A DNA stretch of 60,985 nucleotides from REEB426 sp964551975 (lineage in GTDB: Bacteria > Actinomycetota > Actinomycetes > S36-B12), in NCBI GenBank assembly GCA_964551975.1, contig CAZKFI010000005.1:1-60985 (forward strand). Direction: 5' to 3'. The notes under the pieces were generated by a model. The model was not told the origin of the DNA. It made no database searches and saw only the letters and a program-made list of their open reading frames with translations. Made by a program: the position numbers and the translations under genes. Shown here in pieces: positions 50,261 to 59,027 of this stretch. Each line of letters opens with the position of its first letter. Positions within the stretch are counted from its first letter, which is position 1.

Positions 50261-52555
50261 TTAGGCGACCAGGTAAGCGAAGACCACTAACCGGCGCTCA
50301 TTGGTACCAGGGGGGTCGCAGGTTGTCAGCGTCAACATCGGCACACCCAGGCGCAGTGGATCATCGGCCAACACCCAGGTGTCCTGCGGGTCAACCACCT
50401 GCGTGGAATGCACCACGTAGCGAAACGCCGTACCCGCCTCATCGGTAAACACCACGAGATCCCCGGACTTCAGATCGTCCAGCTTCAGGAACGGTGCGGT
50501 CCAACCCGTGCGATGGCCGGCGATACCAGCGTTGCCGGGTTGTCCTGGTAGCGGGGTGGTCGGGTAGTGCCCGGGACCTTCACTCAACACATTGCGACCG
50601 ATGCCCTGGCGAACCGTCAGAGGTTCGTCACTGACTAGTCGTTTGCCGTTACGTTCGAAGGACAGCGTCCCAAGCACTGTTCCGGCTTCGATCTGCGGGG
50701 GTGCGGTGGACGGTGTCGGTAGGGCGTTGCCGCCAGCGCCAGCGGCGCCGATGAGCGGTGCATCGTCGGGAGGTGCCGACGGAGTGGGCGATGCTTCGTC
50801 TACCTGGATCTGACCGATTTCGAACTGCATATCGGCGAACACCGTGGTTCGAACTGCGACACCGATCAATGCCACGCCCGCCAGGATCAACAGCACACTC
50901 ATCATCCAGCGCAATGCCATACCTGATCCACGCGAGCCTTCGTCACCACCGATACGCGCCGCGGCCGGCGGAGCGACTTGGAGCTTTGTTGGAGCGAGCT
51001 CGGCCATCACGGCATGAATGGGTCCTGGTGCGCCAATCGGAGTAAACGGTGGACTGATCGCCCCGAAGGGTCCCGCGCCCACGCCATTGACTGCAGCAAC
51101 TCTGAATAGATACGCGATGCCGCTGGTTAAACCGCTGATTTGCGCGGTGGGCGATGGGTCAGCAACGCGGGGCACCGACTGCCAGGTGTGTCCACCATCG
51201 GGTGAGACCTCAAGCCGGTAGTCCTGTACGGGATCTCCACCGTCGATCAGTGGCGGCGTCCAAGCCAGTGACACCACGCCGGCGCCAACCACTCCGGAGA
51301 TTGCTCCGGGCTCGCCCGGCAGTCCGGCGGGAACGCACAGATTGGAGGCTTCACTGAAAGCACCCTGCCCTGCCGCATTGACCGCGCACACTCGGAATCG
51401 ATAGGCGGTGCCATTGACCAATCCGACAACCGGTGTCTCGCAGGTCGCTGATGGACCGCGCACGATGGGAAGCCAGGTGATGCCGCCGTCGGTGCTGGAC
51501 TGCACGCGGTAGTCAACGATCGGTAGACCACCATCGTTCGCCGGTGCCGACCAGCGCACGAGCAGGCGCCCATCACCGCGTTCGACCAACACCGATCCGG
51601 GTGCATCGGCAACGCCCAGTGGGACTACCGGTGCGGAGGACTGCGTGAAGGGCCCGACGCCCGCCGCGTTGACCGCTGCCACCCGAAACACCACCGGCAC
51701 GCCGTTGGTCAGCCCGGTTACCACCATCGTGGGAAGCGGTGATGGTGCACGGGCAACCGTGACCCACGGATCTGCTGTGCTCGTACCGGTTGCGAAGGCG
51801 CCGAATGCATCGGCGCGAGCCACCTGGACGATGTAGTCGATGATGGGAGTGCCACCGGTGTTACTCGGCGGTGACCAACTCACCGTGACCTGACGATCAC
51901 CACTTTGTGCGACCACGGCACCCTGGCTGCTCTGCGGCAGGCTGATGCCGTCGGTACGCGCGGATGTGCCCTGCGGCACCACGCGCACCAGCGCACCGGC
52001 AAGGTCATCAATGCCGGAAAGCAACACGGCTTGGTCGCTCGCGGCGTAGCGCCCAACGGTCATCCAGGTGATGCCAGCATCACGGGAGACCTCAACGACC
52101 ATCGTCTCGCCCGGCGTCGCCGCACTAGCGGCCTCCGGATGCAGGGTGATGAGTCTGCCGTCAACACTGATCGGTGCACTTGCCTGCATGCTCTGCCAGG
52201 CACGCATCATGATCCACATTCCGGCGAGCGCAGCAAGCATCGCTGCCGAGCACAGGTAGGCCAGGCGCCAAGGCCCCAGCTCCAGCAGCACCGGCACCAT
52301 CGCCAATGCGCCCACCGGCGGAATGAGCCATGTCCACGAGCCTTGGATCAACGCAAAACCAATGAGTCCAAGGAGCAAGACTCCAGCCCACGGAGCTGCG
52401 GAAATTGGCGCGAACACACTGAGAGCCAGCGGCAATCCAAGGGCCACCACAACCTGTGCACTGAACACCGCGAAGGCAACACCGCGCCGACCGTTGCCCA
52501 CCTGCTTCGGGCTAGCGGGATTGGGGCCAGCGGGACCATGGCTGCGCCTACCCAT
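50261..52555 (-). CDS. Multi-domain sortase: N-terminal membrane region, three FN3 domains, class E sortase
   Basis: This 764-residue protein has about four membrane helices at 24-117 and a beta-rich region at 125-208. Three fibronectin type III domains lie at about 209-314, 315-411 and 412-508, each with WSPP/WSAP/WTPP and GLTNG-Y-FRVAAVN motifs. A further membrane helix is at 547-568 and a Pro/Ala linker follows. The C-terminal sortase has GPGHYPTTPLPGQPGNAGIAGHRTG (His681), TLTTCDPPG (Cys746) and NERR (Arg754/755). Sortase E enzymes anchor LAxTG-type proteins to peptidoglycan. The FN3 insertion is unusual for this enzyme and suggests surface binding. GGGGAGG precedes ATG 52555. Confidence 0.88.
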   Translation of the reverse strand: MGRRSHGPAGPNPASPKQVGNGRRGVAFAVFSAQVVVALGLPLALSVFAPISAAPWAGVLLLGLIGFALIQGSWTWLIPPVGALAMVPVLLELGPWRLAYLCSAAMLAALAGMWIMMRAWQSMQASAPISVDGRLITLHPEAASAATPGETMVVEVSRDAGITWMTVGRYAASDQAVLLSGIDDLAGALVRVVPQGTSARTDGISLPQSSQGAVVAQSGDRQVTVSWSPPSNTGGTPIIDYIVQVARADAFGAFATGTSTADPWVTVARAPSPLPTMVVTGLTNGVPVVFRVAAVNAAGVGPFTQSSAPVVPLGVADAPGSVLVERGDGRLLVRWSAPANDGGLPIVDYRVQSSTDGGITWLPIVRGPSATCETPVVGLVNGTAYRFRVCAVNAAGQGAFSEASNLCVPAGLPGEPGAISGVVGAGVVSLAWTPPLIDGGDPVQDYRLEVSPDGGHTWQSVPRVADPSPTAQISGLTSGIAYLFRVAAVNGVGAGPFGAISPPFTPIGAPGPIHAVMAELAPTKLQVAPPAAARIGGDEGSRGSGMALRWMMSVLLILAGVALIGVAVRTTVFADMQFEIGQIQVDEASPTPSAPPDDAPLIGAAGAGGNALPTPSTAPPQIEAGTVLGTLSFERNGKRLVSDEPLTVRQGIGRNVLSEGPGHYPTTPLPGQPGNAGIAGHRTGWTAPFLKLDDLKSGDLVVFTDEAGTAFRYVVHSTQVVDPQDTWVLADDPLRLGVPMLTLTTCDPPGTNERRLVVFAYLVA

Positions 52556-52738
52556 CGGCGCACCTCCCCTAGCCGACCATCACCTGCCCATGGCAGCGGA
52601 CCCTGCCCGGGTAGAGCGACTTTAGCCCGGGAGTGGCGTGTTTCCTGGGATTGAAGGGGACAGTGTTACTGGTGTGTATTACAGGGTTTCTTGTGGGTAC
52701 TTCCGGAGATTGTCAGCCAGGCCTGCCATGCTCCCCGA
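52556..52738. promoter_or_regulatory. Divergent region between the FN3-sortase and rmuC genes
   Basis: This 183-bp region separates two divergent starts. The ribosome site of the sortase gene (GGGGAGG) is at 52564-52570 on the minus strand. I see no clear operator or hairpin in the rest. Confidence 0.35.
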
Positions 52739-53887
52739 ATGGACAGCCTGAACACTGCTGACGCCCTTACGGGGCTGATTCCGGGCCTGCTCTTTGGGGC
52801 ATTCCTGTGCCTGGCGCTGGGGTGCGCCCTGGGTTGGGCCCTGGGCTGGGCGCAAGGACGCAACCGGGAACGTCTGCGGGCAGCCACGCTGGAAGGCCAG
52901 GTAGCCCTGGTCACGGCCGAGCGGGACGAACTACGTCGCCAGACCCAGGATTCCCAGGCCCTCGAGGGCCTGGTGGCACCCCTGCGAGAAAGCGTCGAGC
53001 AGCTCAGACAGGTGTCCGAACATGCCAACGGTCAGCGTCAAGCCGCAGAGGCGGCACTGCAAACTCACATCCAGCAGGTCCAAGCTCGCTACGACTCCTT
53101 GGAGGTCGCCACCCGCCAATTGGCCGGTGCCCTGGCAAAAGGCCAGACCCGCGGTCAGTGGGGTGAGATGCAGCTGGAGCAACTGCTCGACCACGCCGGT
53201 CTGATTGAGGGCACGCACTACCGCCGCCAGGACACCAAGCACCAGGATGGCAACCAGTTGCGCCCCGACGTGGTGATCAGGATGCCCGGGGGCGGGGAAA
53301 TCCTGATCGACGCAAAGTTTCCCTTCGACGCCTACTGGGCCGCCGCCGGCACACAGGATCCCGTCCAGCGGGATGACGCACTGCGCAAGCACGCCGCCGA
53401 CCTGCTTGCTCGAGCCAAGGAACTGGCCGGCAAGCGCTACTCCGAATCCACGCGGAGCCCAGATTTCGTGGTGATGTTCCTGCCACTGGAGTCGCTGCTC
53501 TCATCGGCTTTGGACATGAACGGCCTGCTCCTTGAGCAGACCTTCGAGCGACGGGTCATCCTGGCAACGCCGACGACAACCCTGGCGTTACTGCGCACGG
53601 TGGGGTTCGCCTACGAGCGCAAACTCATGGCAGATAACGCAGAGGAGATCCGTCAGGCGGGGGCCGAGATGCTCAGCCGGCTGGCCGTCCTTGTCGAACA
53701 TCTGGACAATCTGCGCAGGGGCCTGGCCCAGGCCGTGAGCGGATACAACGATTTTGTTGGCAGTTTCGAGCGCAATGCGTTGACGCAGGCCCGACGCATG
53801 CGAACCCTGGGTGTCGCCTCCCAGCGCTCCCTCGAGCCACCAGCCGACGTGGATCTCACCCCACGGGCAGTGGCTGACAGGCGGTGA
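52739..53887 (+). CDS. rmuC: RmuC-type DNA recombination-limiting protein
   Basis: This 382-residue protein has an N-terminal membrane helix (about 10-34), a coiled coil (about 38-135) and a C-terminal PD-(D/E)XK-like nuclease fold. The marks are QTRGQWGEMQLEQLLDHAGL, RPDVVIRMPGGGEILIDAKFPFDAY (Asp and DAK) and FVVMFLPLESLLSSAL. RmuC limits inversion at short inverted repeats in E. coli, and its catalytic function is assumed. ATG 52739 is preferred over 52691. The 3' end overlaps the convergent membrane-protein gene by 32 bp. Confidence 0.93.
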   Translation: MDSLNTADALTGLIPGLLFGAFLCLALGCALGWALGWAQGRNRERLRAATLEGQVALVTAERDELRRQTQDSQALEGLVAPLRESVEQLRQVSEHANGQRQAAEAALQTHIQQVQARYDSLEVATRQLAGALAKGQTRGQWGEMQLEQLLDHAGLIEGTHYRRQDTKHQDGNQLRPDVVIRMPGGGEILIDAKFPFDAYWAAAGTQDPVQRDDALRKHAADLLARAKELAGKRYSESTRSPDFVVMFLPLESLLSSALDMNGLLLEQTFERRVILATPTTTLALLRTVGFAYERKLMADNAEEIRQAGAEMLSRLAVLVEHLDNLRRGLAQAVSGYNDFVGSFERNALTQARRMRTLGVASQRSLEPPADVDLTPRAVADRR

Positions 53888-54572
53888 CCAGCAGCCACGT
53901 TGCCGTGCCATCTGGCCCCATGACGAGCGACGCATCCACCTGTCCAACGCCAGGTACCTCAAGGGGGCCGAGTACCCCTAGGGCTGCGGACTGTTGCCCG
54001 TCCAACCCCGTGAGTTGAGAGTCGACCTGTACGAGGTAGCCCGCACTCGAACCCAACGCACAGGTCAGGAATTGCTGATCCCGCCCGGTCAACGAAACCC
54101 GCCCCTGCGGATCGGTTTCCAGCAGCGGATGGAAGCCCAAGGTCTCCTTGAGCAACGTGTCCCCTGCCGCCACGACGGCATCGGCGTTCTGCAAAGCCGA
54201 GGCCACCTGGGCCCTTCCAGCACTGGCCGCCTGTGCAGCAAGCAGCAGTCCCATCATGGTGACCGCTGTCCCGGCTATGAGCACGATCAGCGCGATCACG
54301 AGGCCACGGCGGGGACGAGCAGCCTGAATCACGCCCACCACCCCACCGGCAAAGGCAAGGACGACACAGATCCCGCCCAAGGGCAGGGTGATGACCGACC
54401 ATGTCTCGCAGGAGGTTCCGGGCAGGCAGCCCAGCGAGGTCACCGACAAATATGTCAGCGTCAATGGTCCGGGCACGGAAAAGAGCAAAAGCCCGACGCC
54501 GACGACACCGCAGATGGCCCGCACCCAGCGCCGCGCATACCAGGGTGGCCCTGTGCCCCCCGCGCTAGTCAT
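53856..54572 (-). CDS. Membrane protein of unknown function
   Basis: This 238-residue protein has helices at about 17-45, 58-85 and 90-115, then an external C-terminal domain of 120 residues (ASALQNADAVVAAGDTLLKETLGFHPLLETDPQGRVSLTGRDQQF). Two cysteines flank the first loop (GCLPGTSCETW), a likely disulfide. No family is recognised. It is encoded directly after the GntR gene with a 4-nt overlap (ATGA), so the regulator may control it. The 3' end overlaps rmuC. Confidence 0.7.
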   Translation of the reverse strand: MTSAGGTGPPWYARRWVRAICGVVGVGLLLFSVPGPLTLTYLSVTSLGCLPGTSCETWSVITLPLGGICVVLAFAGGVVGVIQAARPRRGLVIALIVLIAGTAVTMMGLLLAAQAASAGRAQVASALQNADAVVAAGDTLLKETLGFHPLLETDPQGRVSLTGRDQQFLTCALGSSAGYLVQVDSQLTGLDGQQSAALGVLGPLEVPGVGQVDASLVMGPDGTATWLLVTACQPLPVG

Positions 54573-55309
54573 GCGCCAGAGCTCGCTCGCAGAGCGGCGT
54601 CCATACTCGCTCGAGCCGCCTGGGGGCTGACCTGTGGACCCTCTGGTGCGGCCGCATCAGCCCGTTCAAGTCGGCAGTCATTGGACAGGAGGTGGTCGGT
54701 GAGTTCCCGGGCGGCCAGGTCCCGATCACCCTCACGGAGGGCCCGCAGGATTCGACCGTGTTGCACTGCCAGGCGCAATCCCGAATCACCTCCTGAGCCT
54801 TGGACGATGGCGCCGAACATAGCCGCCTCAATCGGCGCATAGGCTCGAATCAGCCAAGGATTCCCGGCGGCCGCCACCAGCTCACGATGAAAGTTCAATT
54901 CGGCGCGCCAAATGATGCGCTCGTCAGCCCGATCGGCCATGCTGCGCAGCCGTTGGGTTGCCCCCTGGAGGCGGTCCAGCACTGCTGGATCTAGGTGCAC
55001 GCTTCGTACGGCAGCCGACTCCAGGGCCAGCCGGGCATCAAGGAGTCCAGCTCGATCAGCCTCGGAATATCGGGGGAGCACCGCGCTGCGATTGCGCTCG
55101 CGGACCAGCAGCCCGGAGGCCACGAGCAGACCGAGGGCCTCACGAGCCGACAGGCGTGAGACCCCGTAGGCCTGGGCGACGGCGACCTCGCCCAGGGCGG
55201 TGCCAGGTGCCAGGCGACCGTCCAAGACCGAGTCCCGGATCGCCTGGCAAAGGGAATCCACCACCGAGACAGGGGTGATTGATCCAGCGACCTGTAGTCC
55301 TACTGACAT
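54569..55309 (-). CDS. GntR/FadR-family transcriptional regulator
   Basis: This 246-residue regulator has an N-terminal winged HTH (ALGEVAVAQAYGVSRLSAREALGLLVASGLLVRE, about 38-72) and an FCD effector domain with the metal/ligand histidines in FHREL, QHGRIL and DHLL and an Asp in LLDARLALE. FCD regulators respond to small acids such as lactate, gluconate or fatty acyl-CoA. The ligand is unknown. It is translationally coupled to the membrane-protein gene at 53856. An inverted repeat at 55363-55383 upstream could be its operator. Confidence 0.92.
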   Translation of the reverse strand: MSVGLQVAGSITPVSVVDSLCQAIRDSVLDGRLAPGTALGEVAVAQAYGVSRLSAREALGLLVASGLLVRERNRSAVLPRYSEADRAGLLDARLALESAAVRSVHLDPAVLDRLQGATQRLRSMADRADERIIWRAELNFHRELVAAAGNPWLIRAYAPIEAAMFGAIVQGSGGDSGLRLAVQHGRILRALREGDRDLAARELTDHLLSNDCRLERADAAAPEGPQVSPQAARASMDAALRASSGA

Positions 55310-55362
55310 GGCCCCATCCTGACAGAAACGGACATAGGTTTAATCCCGACACGCTGATAACA

Positions 55363-55388
55363 TCTGATCTGCAGACAATCAGACAATC
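55363..55388. promoter_or_regulatory. Inverted and direct repeats upstream of the GntR gene
   Basis: TCTGAT (55363-55368) and ATCAGA (55378-55383) form an inverted repeat with a 9-nt centre. CAGACAATC occurs at 55372-55380 and again at 55380-55388. Located about 55-80 bp before the GntR start, this is a candidate operator. It does not match the FadR consensus. Confidence 0.3.
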
Positions 55389-55511
55389 TTCCGCGAAAAA
55401 TGCTCACCTTCACGCGCGGTTGTTCGGATCCTGTCCGGACCCGGACGCACAGCCGTTCAGAAGCAGTTCCGACCCCAATCGGTCCCCACAATTGAGGTCA
55501 GCGCACTGGGG

Positions 55512-56126
55512 GTGTGCATCGCAAACAAGGTCCGCGTGGCGTTCACGTGGCGGTGGGGGTTCTCAACGGGTGTTCAAATTGGTCAACGGGCGGCGTCGGC
55601 TGACGGTCGTATCCACCGCAAGACAGAGTTCTACAACGTCACGAGCAACGGCGAAAGCGTGTGCATGACCGTCTATGTCTTGTGCACTATTCCGATCAGT
55701 GATACCCGTCGTCGGTCATTCCAGGTTGCCGCCGTTGACAAGGCGGGTGAACCACTGAACTCTGCTCGCGGCACGGATGCGGTGAGCCCTGAAGGCTCCA
55801 AAATGGCTCTTGTGTACTTCGATTCGACCTCGGCAGAGTTGACGGCTGAGTCCAAGCGGAAACTGCGAGCACTACTCAACGACATGAAGGTTCTGGGGCT
55901 GCGACACATCTACCTGCGCGGACATACCGACACCCTGGGGTCCCGGGAATACAACATGCAGTTGAGCGCAGATCGTGCACGCAACGTCCACGATTGGTTA
56001 GAACAACGCGCTCTCAACGCAGACTTCACGTCCGAGACACCTCGGGGTGAAACGATGCCTGCCGTCCTTGAAGACCTCAAGCCAGGTGATGCGCGCATCC
56101 GGCGAGTTGAAGTCTTTGTCGACTGA
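55512..56126 (+). CDS. OmpA-domain peptidoglycan-binding protein
   Basis: This protein of up to 204 residues has a C-terminal OmpA-like domain: MALVYFDSTSAELTAESKRKLRALL, YLRGHTDTLGSREYNMQLSADRARNVHDWL and a final ARIRRVEVFVD. The family Asp and Arg that bind diaminopimelate are present in HTDT and SADRARN. No signal peptide or membrane helix can be seen in the N-terminal 95 residues, which is odd for a wall-binding protein. The GTG 55512 start is uncertain; the frame is open further upstream without a clear start codon, and ATG 55665 is another option. Confidence 0.72.
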   Translation: MCIANKVRVAFTWRWGFSTGVQIGQRAASADGRIHRKTEFYNVTSNGESVCMTVYVLCTIPISDTRRRSFQVAAVDKAGEPLNSARGTDAVSPEGSKMALVYFDSTSAELTAESKRKLRALLNDMKVLGLRHIYLRGHTDTLGSREYNMQLSADRARNVHDWLEQRALNADFTSETPRGETMPAVLEDLKPGDARIRRVEVFVD

Positions 56127-56150
56127 CGACTTTGCCTCGTCGTGGAACGT

Positions 56151-56915
56151 TCATTCGCCCTGTTCGCGCTCAGCTCTGCGCTGGGCATCAAGGGCCTCCG
56201 CTTCCTCCAGGGTTGGCGCAGTGCCCCCTCGGCGCTGTGGTAGCCACCACGCACCCCTGGGATCGGCCAGCTCGGCTGGTGTGGGCTTCGGGTATCGGTC
56301 GATGGTCTGGTCCAACAGCGCTCGAAGATCGTGTGTCAACTGCTCTGAGACCTGCTCGGCGTCATCCGCACGAGTCGGGTTCATCGGCTCGCCGATAGAT
56401 ATGGCAATGGTTCGACCGCGCGTGAAATCCCGCACTCCGTAACCCATGATCCGCTGGCCGCCGAAGACGATCATTGGGATGAGCGGCACCTTTGCGGAGA
56501 CCGCCATCCGAACAGCACCACTCTTAAGTTCCTTGATCTCAAACGAACGACTCATCGTTGCTTCCGGAAAAACGCCAACCAGTTCCCCGCCGCGCAGTGC
56601 GGTGACCGCGTCACGGAAGGCCTGACTTCCCGACGTCCGGTCAACCGGGATGTGCCGCATGCCGCGCATGAGCGGACCGGACACCGGGTGTCGAAACACC
56701 GACTCCTTGGCCATGAATCGCACAAGACGATGCCCCACGCGATCAGCGGGAATACCGGCAAAAGCAAAATCCAGATAGCTGGTGTGATTAATCGCCAGCA
56801 CCGCCCCACCACTACGCGGAAGATGCTCAGTGCCAACGATGTCGAACTTAATACCCAGGCTCGCGAAGAAGGTCTTGGCGAACACGATCACGGGCCGGTA
56901 CGTCAACTCAGCCAT
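56151..56915 (-). CDS. plsC: 1-acyl-sn-glycerol-3-phosphate acyltransferase-like (PlsC)
   Basis: This 254-residue acyltransferase has the NHTSYLD motif (HX4D; His44, Asp49) and FPEATMS (116-122) in place of the commoner FPEGT. It transfers an acyl chain to lysophosphatidate or a similar acceptor at the membrane. A C-terminal extension with PRGAWWLPQRRGGTAPTLEEAEALDAQ is typical of actinobacterial PlsC proteins. ATG 56915 has GGAGG upstream and is preferred over 56984, which would enter the divergent DoxX gene region. Convergent with the OmpA-domain gene. Confidence 0.9.
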   Translation of the reverse strand: MAELTYRPVIVFAKTFFASLGIKFDIVGTEHLPRSGGAVLAINHTSYLDFAFAGIPADRVGHRLVRFMAKESVFRHPVSGPLMRGMRHIPVDRTSGSQAFRDAVTALRGGELVGVFPEATMSRSFEIKELKSGAVRMAVSAKVPLIPMIVFGGQRIMGYGVRDFTRGRTIAISIGEPMNPTRADDAEQVSEQLTHDLRALLDQTIDRYPKPTPAELADPRGAWWLPQRRGGTAPTLEEAEALDAQRRAEREQGE

Positions 56916-56962
56916 CTGACCTCCACCTCGGGTAGGAAGGCTATCTGCTAGCGTCCCCCACC

Positions 56963-57328
56963 GTGACTGTGCCCTTGATAGCACTGCAAGTTCTCCTCGG
57001 CCTGGCCTTCCTGGCGGCAGGCATCACCAAGGTGGTGTCAAGCAAGGACGCACTCCGCACCCGCATGACGTGGGTGGACTCCTTCCCGGCATGGTCTGTT
57101 AAGGGCATCGGCGTGATGGAAGCACTCGGCGCACTCGGCCTGCTCCTGCCGCTCGTCACCCCCCTGGGGGCCGTCATCACGCTGTTGGCGGCCATCGGCC
57201 TGGCAATCGCCATGGTTCTTGCGATCATCGTCCACATTCGCCTGAAGGAAGCCGGTCAATCGGCTCCGGCAGCTGTCCTGCTCCTACTGCTCCTCGCCCT
57301 GATCGCCCTGCTCGTCACGAACTCCTAG
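56963..57328 (+). CDS. DoxX-like small membrane protein
   Basis: This 121-residue protein has four predicted helices (IALQVLLGLAFLAAGITKVV; GIGVMEALGALGLLLPLV; VITLLAAIGLAIAMVLAII; AAVLLLLLLALIALLV). The order and GLAFLAAGxxK start are typical of DoxX/DoxX-like family proteins, some of which take part in quinone or thiol redox processes. The role here is unknown. GTG 56963 is the start, 47 bp from the divergent plsC start. Confidence 0.82.
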   Translation: MTVPLIALQVLLGLAFLAAGITKVVSSKDALRTRMTWVDSFPAWSVKGIGVMEALGALGLLLPLVTPLGAVITLLAAIGLAIAMVLAIIVHIRLKEAGQSAPAAVLLLLLLALIALLVTNS

Positions 57329-57429
57329 CAGCGCGCGACAGTCACGCTGTCGAATCTGCGGACCTAGGTCCCGAAGGCAAGGGTCCATCGCCGCTAGCAG
57401 GTCAGCGTTGGTGCACCGACGATGGACGC

Positions 57430-58329
57430 ATGACTTTGGATGATCCCTGGGCAGAACGCATCGTGGTTGGCGTTGACGGAAGCGAACATGCTGAGCGCGC
57501 CGCACATTGGGCGGCACAAGAAGCAAGACTCCACGGGCGCGGCCTCACCTTGGCCTACGCAATCCTGCCCCCGGTCACCAGCGCCGCGTTCGGTCCGAGT
57601 CTTCCGGTCGCGATGGGCGCCATCGACGCGATCCGAGAGAGCGCAGAGCATGAGTTGGCGCGTGTTGCTTCAGCAGTTGATTACCCAGATGTTCGTACCG
57701 TCGTGATGATGGCGTCCTCGTCTGGGCTCATGCTGGAAGCGTCACAGACAGCCGCAATGGTGGTCGTGGGGTCCCGAGGGCTCGGCGGATTTCGCGACCT
57801 GCTCTTGGGCTCTACAGGTACGCAGGTCGCTACCTACGCGATGAGCCCCTGCGTCGTCGTTCGTGGCTTGGCTGAACCCGGCGCGCGACGAATAGCCGTA
57901 GGTGTGGACGGGTCGCCTGGCTCCGAACCTGCCCTTGCCTTTGCCTTTGACGAAGCAAGCCGGCATGGCTGGACTCTCGTTGCTGTTCACGCTTGGGAAA
58001 TTCCCAGCTACGACTTCTTGGTACTGCCCGATCCGTACCAACCCTTTCCTCCAGCGGAAATCAATGGTGAAGAAGTGCGACTCGTTGCCGAAGCCCTCGC
58101 TGGATTCACTTCCACGTACCCAGATGTTCATGTTGAACAGCGGGTAGTTCGAGGCCCAACCGTGCAAAGCATTCTTGCGGCCGCGAAGGATGCGGCGATG
58201 CTCGTCGTCGGTACCCGCGGAAGAGGCCTGATGATGGGCGCCGTTCTCGGCTCAACCAGTCACGGCTTGCTCCATCATGCGCAGATCCCGGTCGCAGTGA
58301 TCTCCGGTAAGCAGCAGTCTGAGGCGTGA
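57430..58329 (+). CDS. Universal stress protein with two Usp domains
   Basis: This 299-residue protein has two Usp domains in tandem (about 1-146 and 155-295). Each carries the ATP-binding loop: VVGSRGLGGFRDLLLGST and VVGTRGRGLMMGAVLGST (G-x2-G-x9-G-S/T). Each begins with a VGVDGS strand motif. In actinomycetes such tandem Usps are commonly induced in hypoxia or stationary phase and bind ATP. ATG 57430 is the natural start. No nearby regulator is seen. Confidence 0.95.
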   Translation: MTLDDPWAERIVVGVDGSEHAERAAHWAAQEARLHGRGLTLAYAILPPVTSAAFGPSLPVAMGAIDAIRESAEHELARVASAVDYPDVRTVVMMASSSGLMLEASQTAAMVVVGSRGLGGFRDLLLGSTGTQVATYAMSPCVVVRGLAEPGARRIAVGVDGSPGSEPALAFAFDEASRHGWTLVAVHAWEIPSYDFLVLPDPYQPFPPAEINGEEVRLVAEALAGFTSTYPDVHVEQRVVRGPTVQSILAAAKDAAMLVVGTRGRGLMMGAVLGSTSHGLLHHAQIPVAVISGKQQSEA

Positions 58330-58449
58330 TCGCATGGCCTGAAGGGACCTGAGGTGGGACCTGCTGACTATCGACTATCGACATCATTGAACACCGTGGG
58401 CGAGGTGGGACGTGACTACCTCTAGCATGGGCAAGTGGCAGGTGATGCT

Positions 58450-58459
58450 NNNNNNNNNN
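58450..58459. other. Assembly gap of 10 N at the oligoribonuclease 5' end
   Basis: Scaffold gap. It probably replaces the start codon and first catalytic residues of the oligoribonuclease gene. Confidence 0.99.
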
Positions 58460-58460
58460 G

Positions 58461-59027
58461 ACGGGTCTGGACCTCGACAAGGACGTACTCGTCGAAATCG
58501 CCTGCATCGTCACCGAATCAGATCTCACGGAAGTTGATGGCGGCATCAGCCTGGTCATCAACGCCCCGGACCAGGCCCTCAAGGACATGGATCCCGTTGT
58601 CGACACCATGCATCGCGACTCGGGGCTGCTGGCCGAGATACCCAACGGCATTCCGCTCGTCGCAGCTGAGCAACAGGTACTCGCTTACATCAAAAGCCAT
58701 GTTCCGGAAGCCCGCAAGGCGCCGCTCGCTGGTTCCAGTGTGTACGTGGATCGAATGTTTCTAGCGAAGTACATGCCTGATCTGGACGCTCACCTGCACT
58801 ACCGCTTGGTTGACGTCTCCACCGTCAAGGAATTGGCCAAGCGCTGGTATCCCCGTGCCTACTACGCATCTCCGGAAAAGCAGGGGAACCACAGAGCGCT
58901 TGCGGACATCAGGGAATCGATTGCCGAACTTCGCTACTACCGAGATGCCGTGCTGGTACCGCATCCCGGACCTGATACCGAGTCCGCCCGGTCACTCGCA
59001 GCTCAGCACGTCGTTGATCATTCGTGA
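58461..59027 (+). CDS. orn: Oligoribonuclease, 5' end lost in a gap
   Basis: The visible 188 residues start TGLDLDKDVLVEIACIVTESDL, matching the part just after the WIDCEM segment of Orn. The missing first Asp and Glu of the DEDDh site must lie in the gap or before it. Later motifs are present: VYVDRMFLAKYMP (Asp), YRLVDVSTVKELAKRW and NHRALADI with the His and final Asp. Orn degrades short RNA oligonucleotides and linear di-GMP to mononucleotides. The ATG at 58427 before the gap may or may not be the start. It overlaps the next gene by 4 nt (GTGA). Confidence 0.9.
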   Translation, partial: TGLDLDKDVLVEIACIVTESDLTEVDGGISLVINAPDQALKDMDPVVDTMHRDSGLLAEIPNGIPLVAAEQQVLAYIKSHVPEARKAPLAGSSVYVDRMFLAKYMPDLDAHLHYRLVDVSTVKELAKRWYPRAYYASPEKQGNHRALADIRESIAELRYYRDAVLVPHPGPDTESARSLAAQHVVDHS

